Assembly (NCBI RefSeq): GCF_022760175.1
Contig: NZ_CP094326.1
Coordinates: 186,001 to 250,000 of the forward strand
From: Zhouia spongiae
GTDB lineage: Bacteria > Bacteroidota > Bacteroidia > Flavobacteriales > Flavobacteriaceae
Reading direction: 5' to 3'
DNA length: 64,000 nucleotides
Shown here piece after piece: positions 61,745 to 64,000 of the stretch (position 1 is the first letter of the stretch; each line of letters opens with the position of its first letter). The notes beneath the pieces were generated by a model, which had not been told where the DNA came from, searched no databases, and was given only the letters and a program-made list of their open reading frames with translations. Both the position numbers and the translations under genes were made by a program.

Positions 61745-63640
61745 TTACAAAAGTTTATATTCCGAAAGCGACTTAGGAAATTCTTCCGGATTAGCTGCCA
61801 AATGATAACGCGGGTCGTCTATGGCCTCTATTACCACCTCCCTGAATTTAGGGCTTGCTTTATAAAGTAGTGCCTTACAGTCTTTACTTAAATGCTTTAA
61901 TTTTATCGATTTCCCGGCTGCCTCGTATTTTTCTACCAATGTAAAGATAGCCTCCAGAGCCGAATGATCACTGACTCTCGATTCAACAAAATCAATTTCA
62001 ACATGATCAGGATCGTTTTTCACATCAAACTTGCTGTTAAAAGCCTGGATACTCCCGAAGAATAAAGGCCCCCATATTTCGTATATTTTTGTACCGTCTT
62101 CTTTAAAGCGTTTTCTGGCTCTGATTTTCTTTGCATTCTCCCATGCAAAAACCAATGCCGAAATAATAACCCCAACAAATACGGCAATGGCCAAATCGAA
62201 AATCACAGTCACCGCAGATACTATAATCAATACAATCGCATCTGATTTCGGAATCTTATTCATAATTCTAAAACTAGACCATGCAAATGTGTCAATCACC
62301 ATCATGAACATTACTCCTACCAAAGCAGCTATAGGCACCTGTTCAATATATTTGTCAGCAAATAAAATAAAGATCAATAAAGTAACTGCCATCATAACTC
62401 CTGATAAACGACCTCTACCGCCGGCATTAATGTTAATTACAGTTTGACCAATCATTCCGCAACCACCGGTACCTCCGAATAATCCACTCAACATGTTTCC
62501 TGCTCCCTGTGCCACACATTCCTTATTTCCATTCCCCCTGGTTTCTGTCAATTCATCTACCAGGTTCATTGTCATTAAAGTTTCGATCAATCCCACCGAA
62601 GCCGCTAAAAAAGCATAAGGTGCTATAAATTTTAAAGTATCCAGGTTGAAAGGCAGATTGCTCCAAAGTTCGGCCAGGTTCATCTTTTTAGAAATCTCAT
62701 CAAATCCGTTCAAACCGGCTCCACCACCATCTCTGATAAAATCTCCTACATTAATGGATTCCATGCCTCCGAAAATTGACACAAATGTTACTATTAAAAT
62801 AGCTGTTAATGCTGCAGGTACTTTGGTTGTTAATTTAGGCAGCAACCATATGATCAGCATCGTTAATAATACAAGTCCGACCATCGTGTATAACTTTGTT
62901 CCTTGCAGGGCAGATTTTACGACGCCACTATCTTTTACCGAATAAAATCCGCCATTCTCTATATTATAAACTACCTTTTTTGTTTTGGCATCAAAAACTT
63001 GCGTATCAGACTTTACAAAAACCTCCTGATTAGTTTTATTGTTGATAATTGAATTTCCCTTGACTGAAAACAATGCAGCCCCTGAAACGATATCTTGCAC
63101 CTCGTTATCTGCTATTTTATACACCAACTCTTTAGATTCGGTTTTACGCATATTCTGTCCGAAAATATCCTTCTTATTTTCTTTGAACATTCCTAACTGC
63201 GCTATAAAAATAACTACTGCCAAACCATTTACGAACCCCATCATTACCGGATGTGGAATTAACCTTACCAACTTTCCCAGCTTTAATATCCCTGCCAGTA
63301 CTTGAATCCCCCCCATCAGAACCACGGCGGCCAATAAATAGAAGTACCCCATATTTTCAACAGGCGTATCAAACAACAGCCCTTTTGCATGCCCTTCTTG
63401 TATCATGTTTACAAAAATTACAGCTACGGCTCCTGCTGCTCCTGAAATCAACCCGGGCCTGCCGCCAAAAATTGCTGAAACAATACCTACTACAAAAGCT
63501 CCAAACAATGCTACAATAGGACTAATTTGAGCCACAAAAGCAAAAGCTACTACTTCTGGTATCATTGCCAGTGACACAGTTATACCTGCTAACGAATCGT
63601 CTTTTGCATTTGGCATTATTTTCCTAATAAACTCAGTCAT
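61745..63640 (-). CDS. SulP-family anion permease with enlarged loop
   Basis: 631 residues. N-terminal AGITVSLAMIPEVVAFAF and GGRPGLISGAAGA..., about 11-12 TMs, and a C-terminal STAS-like domain (about 520-620, EIDFVESRVSDHSALEAIFTLVEKYEAAGKSIKLKHL). Transports sulfate, bicarbonate or a similar anion. Residues about 152-247 form a hydrophilic stretch of about 95 residues between TMs (KKDIFGQNMRKTESKELVYK and on), longer than usual. It has a full promoter of its own. Substrate not determinable. Confidence 0.93.
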   Translation of the reverse strand: MTEFIRKIMPNAKDDSLAGITVSLAMIPEVVAFAFVAQISPIVALFGAFVVGIVSAIFGGRPGLISGAAGAVAVIFVNMIQEGHAKGLLFDTPVENMGYFYLLAAVVLMGGIQVLAGILKLGKLVRLIPHPVMMGFVNGLAVVIFIAQLGMFKENKKDIFGQNMRKTESKELVYKIADNEVQDIVSGAALFSVKGNSIINNKTNQEVFVKSDTQVFDAKTKKVVYNIENGGFYSVKDSGVVKSALQGTKLYTMVGLVLLTMLIIWLLPKLTTKVPAALTAILIVTFVSIFGGMESINVGDFIRDGGGAGLNGFDEISKKMNLAELWSNLPFNLDTLKFIAPYAFLAASVGLIETLMTMNLVDELTETRGNGNKECVAQGAGNMLSGLFGGTGGCGMIGQTVININAGGRGRLSGVMMAVTLLIFILFADKYIEQVPIAALVGVMFMMVIDTFAWSSFRIMNKIPKSDAIVLIIVSAVTVIFDLAIAVFVGVIISALVFAWENAKKIRARKRFKEDGTKIYEIWGPLFFGSIQAFNSKFDVKNDPDHVEIDFVESRVSDHSALEAIFTLVEKYEAAGKSIKLKHLSKDCKALLYKASPKFREVVIEAIDDPRYHLAANPEEFPKSLSEYKLL

Positions 63641-63662
63641 AACGGGTTATTTTTAAAGGGGG

Positions 63663-63692
63663 CAAAAATACTATTTATAGAACTCCCGACAA
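63663..63692 (-). promoter_or_regulatory. Promoter of sulP
   Basis: On the minus strand TTG, 19 bases, TATTTTTG: full Bacteroidota promoter, with the -7 element ending 22 bases before the ATG. Confidence 0.7.
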
Positions 63693-63762
63693 AATAATAC
63701 CTTTATCAAAAAGTTATCATTGAAAATTGTGAAACAAACATACACTACCCTTCAAAACCGGT

Positions 63763-64000
63763 TCAGTCAACAGACATTATCAGCTTTTTCCCTTTTGTCT
63801 GATTATTTTCCATTAACCGGTGAGCCTTCTGTACCGTTTCCACCCCCAGGCTACCAACCACATTGATAGCTGTCGGACTAATGATATGGTTCTTCACTTT
63901 ATCAAAAAGCTCCCCCAGTGCATTTCCATAGTATTCAAGTGGCTCAGAACCCGCCTTTAAGGTAGGTGCATAATTAGCAATGTTTACAACGGTTGTCGCC
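63763..64000 (-). CDS. Quinone oxidoreductase/zinc-type alcohol dehydrogenase family (C-terminal part)
   Basis: 78 residues plus stop visible; the N-terminus lies beyond the window. ALGELFDKVKNHIISPTAIN..., then GLGVETVQKAHRLMENNQTKGKKLIMSVD-type C-terminus, is the end of the medium-chain dehydrogenase/reductase fold, NADPH:quinone oxidoreductase branch. Exact substrate unknown. Convergence with nothing: it is upstream of sulP on the same strand, and sulP has its own promoter. Confidence 0.8.
   Translation of the reverse strand, partial: ATTVVNIANYAPTLKAGSEPLEYYGNALGELFDKVKNHIISPTAINVVGSLGVETVQKAHRLMENNQTKGKKLIMSVD

Overview
The window is a chromosomal segment of a marine-type Flavobacteriaceae member (Bacteroidota). 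The evidence is SusC/SusD proteins, lipoproteins with an acidic +2 export motif, DUF3467, PspC, bTHX, a Bacteroidota-type promoter signature (TTG, about 19 bases, TAnnTTTG) before several genes, and an almost complete lack of Shine-Dalgarno sequences except in front of rpsU. Most of it is conserved housekeeping DNA. Accessory material sits at 1-7400, 12200-20400 and 59100-61740.

Layout. 1-1951: a histidine kinase (cut by the window edge) and OmpR-type regulator. 2100-7250: accessory genes: two lipoproteins, an AraC regulator, a cytosine-deaminase-like amidohydrolase and an ankyrin protein, with two copies (A, B) of an interspersed repeat. 7421-10232: tRNA-Thr, a small conserved protein, manA, a PrxQ-type peroxiredoxin, queD and idi. 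10463-12052: prfC. 12199-20405: a SusC/SusD-type uptake locus with its own ECF sigma and FecR anti-sigma and a thioredoxin-like lipoprotein. 20469-33892: a large minus-strand information-processing block: four tRNAs, tuf, tRNA-Trp, secE, nusG, rplK, rplA, rplJ, rplL, rpoB, rpoC, then DUF3467. Upstream of it (33983-35484) lie hpf, a tyrosine recombinase and rpsU. 35569-44162: metabolism, transport and redox genes. 44414-46132: a marR-nitroreductase-yceI operon. 46236-52946: a complete trpEGDCFBA operon behind a leader peptide with three tandem Trp codons and a terminator hairpin, followed by a 44-residue bTHX gene. 53231-59267: a UDG-superfamily protein, flavin reductase, yaaA, VOC protein, rluD-type synthase, PASTA protein, ddl and coaD. 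59443-61269: a GH110-type alpha-galactosidase lipoprotein gene. 61745-63640: a SulP transporter. The window ends in the C-terminal part of a quinone oxidoreductase-like gene.

Most notable points. (1) The GH110 gene sits between two 312-bp direct repeats, each made of the last 43 codons of coaD (stop codon included), an interspersed repeat and a terminator. The copies differ at six positions. All four differences inside coaD codons are synonymous, so the second copy looks like the end of another functional coaD allele rather than a drifting duplicate. (2) A repeat family of about 115-132 bp with an invariant 3' hairpin occurs four times, always in the same orientation, and the pairs bracket single lipoprotein genes. 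(3) The trp operon has a readable transcription-attenuation leader. (4) rpsU carries a near-perfect Shine-Dalgarno sequence, as expected for bS21 autoregulation in Flavobacteriia. (5) trpF appears to contain an in-frame copy of a flavobacterial palindromic repeat. No phage, CRISPR array, complete insertion sequence or rRNA operon was seen.
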